Translations under genes and position numbers: made by a program
Shown here: piece after piece, positions 62,430 through 64,000 of the stretch
How positions within the stretch are numbered: the stretch's first letter is position 1
Layout: each line of letters begins with the position of its first letter
The notes under the pieces: generated by a model
Databases searched by the model: none
The model's input: only the letters and a program-made list of their open reading frames with translations
Told to the model about the DNA's origin: nothing
Assembly (NCBI GenBank): GCA_000827265.1
Contig: KN834767.1
Location: 248,001 to 312,000, forward strand
Direction: 5' to 3'
Length of the DNA stretch: 64,000 bases
From: Collybiopsis luxurians FD-317 M1
Taxonomy: Eukaryota; Basidiomycota; Agaricomycetes; Agaricales; Omphalotaceae

Positions 62430-63446
62430 ATGTCTGCTTTCAACCGTACAATCAAGCTGACCGTGATCAGCGATGTTGTACGTATCACTTATCCCCTCCC
62501 GAGTCAACTCAAATCCCAATTTCTTCCCTCTAGATTTGCCCAAACTGCAATATCGGGCAGCACGAGCTAATCGGCGCCATCTCCTACTGCAAAGATACCT
62601 TACGCCTCCCTTTGGAATTCGAAATCGAATTCCTGCCCTTCAGGCTTGTCCCCACCCGCATTCTTCCCGACGACAACACCCCCAAGGTATCCAAAGATGA
62701 TTTCTTCACCAACACTGTTGGTCCCGAACCTTGGGCCGCGATGCAGTCGAGCATTTCCAAATGGTCCCAGGAGAAGAGTATTCCAATGTGCGCCACCTTG
62801 TACCCCCATATTTGTTGTTCAAGTGAATCTGACGTCTGTGTACAGAACTTTCAAAGGTCTCGTGAGCCAATCAACCAGGGCTCATCGTCTCTCCCGCAAA
62901 GCCTACCTGCTTGGTGGTCAGAACAAGCAGTTGCCCTTCCTATGCGCCGTCTTCCGCGCATATCTCGAGGAGGACAAGGACGTTGCGGACTTAGATGTTC
63001 TCTCCGAGATTGCAGAACAAAGTGGTGTCATGTCAAAGGGAGAGGTCCGATCGTCATTTTCATGCTCTGTTATCGTTGTTCGTCACTGACTATGTTTCAC
63101 AGGCCCTTGAATTCTTGAATTCGAATGAACTTCTCGACGAAGTCAACACCATGTGCGAAAAGGTCAGGTCCAAGGTTACGGGTGTACCAATGACCATCAT
63201 CGACGGTAAATGGTGTGTTCAAGGCGGACAATCTTCAGAAGTCTTTGTTCAGGTGAGCACGAAGGATTTTTTTTTCCTCTGCACTTTCAGTCCCTCGGTT
63301 TTTCCTTCCCGCACATGCTTTGTGCTCACGGCTTTCGGCAGATCTTCAAGAAGCTTGCGTACACTGGTGTTCACGCCGCGCCATCTCCCTTCGCCGCCCC
63401 TGTTGTCGAAGTAGGCGCAAGTCCCATGAATCTTGCCGCCGCGTAG
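62430..63446 (+). CDS. DsbA-like thioredoxin-fold oxidoreductase (FrnE/2-hydroxychromene-2-carboxylate isomerase family)
   Basis: ATG at 62430 starts MSAFNRTIKLTVISDV. After an intron (GTACGT...CTCTAG) the active site reads ICPNCNIGQHELIGAI, a CxxC pair on the first helix. Then EIEFLPFRLVPTRILPDDNTPKVSKDDFF, and after a frame-restoring intron FKGLVSQSTRAHRLSRKAYLLGGQ, with KQLPFLCAVFRAYLEEDKDVADLDVLSEIAEQSGVM. The cis-proline region is KVTGVPMTIIDGKW, followed by QGGQSSEVFVQIFKKLAYTGV. The stop is 63444-63446 after GASPMNLAAA. The family, DSBA-like PF01323-type, includes FrnE oxidoreductases and HCCA isomerases. The CPNC motif favours thiol chemistry. The last intron ends in the T-rich stretch after 63253. 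Confidence 0.85.
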
Positions 63447-64000
63447 TCTAGTTGTAATCTTTTTTCTATCGGGCTACTGTGCTTCATCTGCCCGAGCTCT
63501 CGCCTCTTGGGATTTTTATCTTTCAATCATCGCTATTTAGCCTTTTGCCTATCCGTCCTACCTATGTTGTGTTGTCATAATTCCATTCATTTGTGTTCAT
63601 AGTACATACTTTAGCCTTTCCTGTCTGTTTTTTTATTGTCCTGTCAGAGTAAACATTGGACCAGGTATCGTTCATTCATTCATTTATCTGCTCTGTGTAC
63701 AAGTCGGTGTGTTGTGCGTGTATTATGTTAGTTCATCTATCTCTCTGATCAAATCCCACATATGGCGTTATAACCTGCATGCGGTTATCCCTCCCTCCCT
63801 CTGTAGAGTGTTTATAAAGGTGGGTTCTGTCACCGAGCGACGCCCGAATTCGGGCTATTGCAAGCGGGGATATGGAGGGTACGTTTTTTTTTACCCCGGG
63901 GTCGGGCGTACGCTCACCGAACGATCAAGATCAAGCCATCGGGCCAAGGTCCAAGACGATTCAAGACGGTGCAATCGACCTCCAGGAGCCGGCGGAGGGA
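63447..64000. other. terminal intergenic region with inverted repeats
   Basis: No coding frame is supported to the window edge. Contains a GCCCGAATTCGGGC palindrome (63842-63855) and a near-inverted pair: GAGCGACGCCCGA at 63835-63847 and TCGGGCGTACGCTC at 63902-63915, with one extra base in the right arm. Confidence 0.5.
63835..63915. repeat. inverted repeat with central palindrome
   Basis: Arms GAGCG-A-CGCCCGA and TCGGGCG-TA-CGCTC pair over 12 bases with a one-base bulge; GCCCGAATTCGGGC palindrome overlaps the left arm. Possibly the leader of a gene just outside the window, or a small mobile element end. Confidence 0.5.

Overview
This window is nuclear DNA of a filamentous basidiomycete, most probably an Agaricomycete mushroom-forming fungus. 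Genes are compact and packed on both strands. Introns are short (about 50-80 nt), numerous and mostly begin GTRNGT and end YAG. Several gene families are typical of Agaricomycetes: CAP10/GT90 glycosyltransferase, P450 next to UDP-glycosyltransferase, many F-box-like proteins, an F-box-like/nucleotidyltransferase protein, a Crinkler-type NTPase and a rhodopsin-like membrane protein. No tRNA, rRNA, CRISPR array or intact transposon was recognised. Gene models were joined by eye from exon ORFs and splice sites, so internal exon borders are approximate.

Layout. 1-10.1 kb: the 3' end of a disordered nuclear protein (+), then four minus-strand genes: a mitochondrial PDK-type kinase, a LARP7-like RNA-binding protein with two tandem xRRMs, a small secreted protein, and an Arb1-like subunit of the Argonaute siRNA chaperone complex. 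11.2-22 kb: UDP-glycosyltransferase (+) tail-to-tail with a cytochrome P450 (-), a carnitine acyltransferase (+), and a CAP10/GT90 glycosyltransferase (+). 22.2-33.5 kb: SNF2 helicase (-), two tandem F-box-like genes (+), Cdc6 (-), and an F-box-like/nucleotidyltransferase gene (+). The promoters of the SNF2/F-box pair and the Cdc6/nucleotidyltransferase pair both carry MluI-type ACGCGT boxes next to TCACGTGA.

33.5-42.7 kb is gene-poor and partly AT-rich. It holds an orphan exon-like ORF, a degenerate TTAGGG-like interstitial telomeric tract with small GC hairpins, several inverted repeats, one rhodopsin-like gene and an (AAT)11 microsatellite. 42.7-49 kb: a membrane protein with a long Ala-Pro-Ser-Lys repeat and a possible Smr-like tail, then a Crinkler-type NTPase lying between two diverged direct repeats and showing an apparent frameshift.

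49.3-63.4 kb is conserved housekeeping sequence: an ABCC/Yor1-type transporter (+), a Yck-type casein kinase 1 (-), the mRNA-export WD40 protein Rae1/Gle2 (+), an F-box protein (+) and a DsbA-like thioredoxin-fold oxidoreductase (+). The genes are mostly functionally unrelated. Possible local links are the P450/UGT pair and the two promoter pairs sharing the ACGCGT plus TCACGTGA module. The most unusual items are the duplicated xRRM, the telomere-like tract with triloop hairpins, and the repeat-flanked NTPase.
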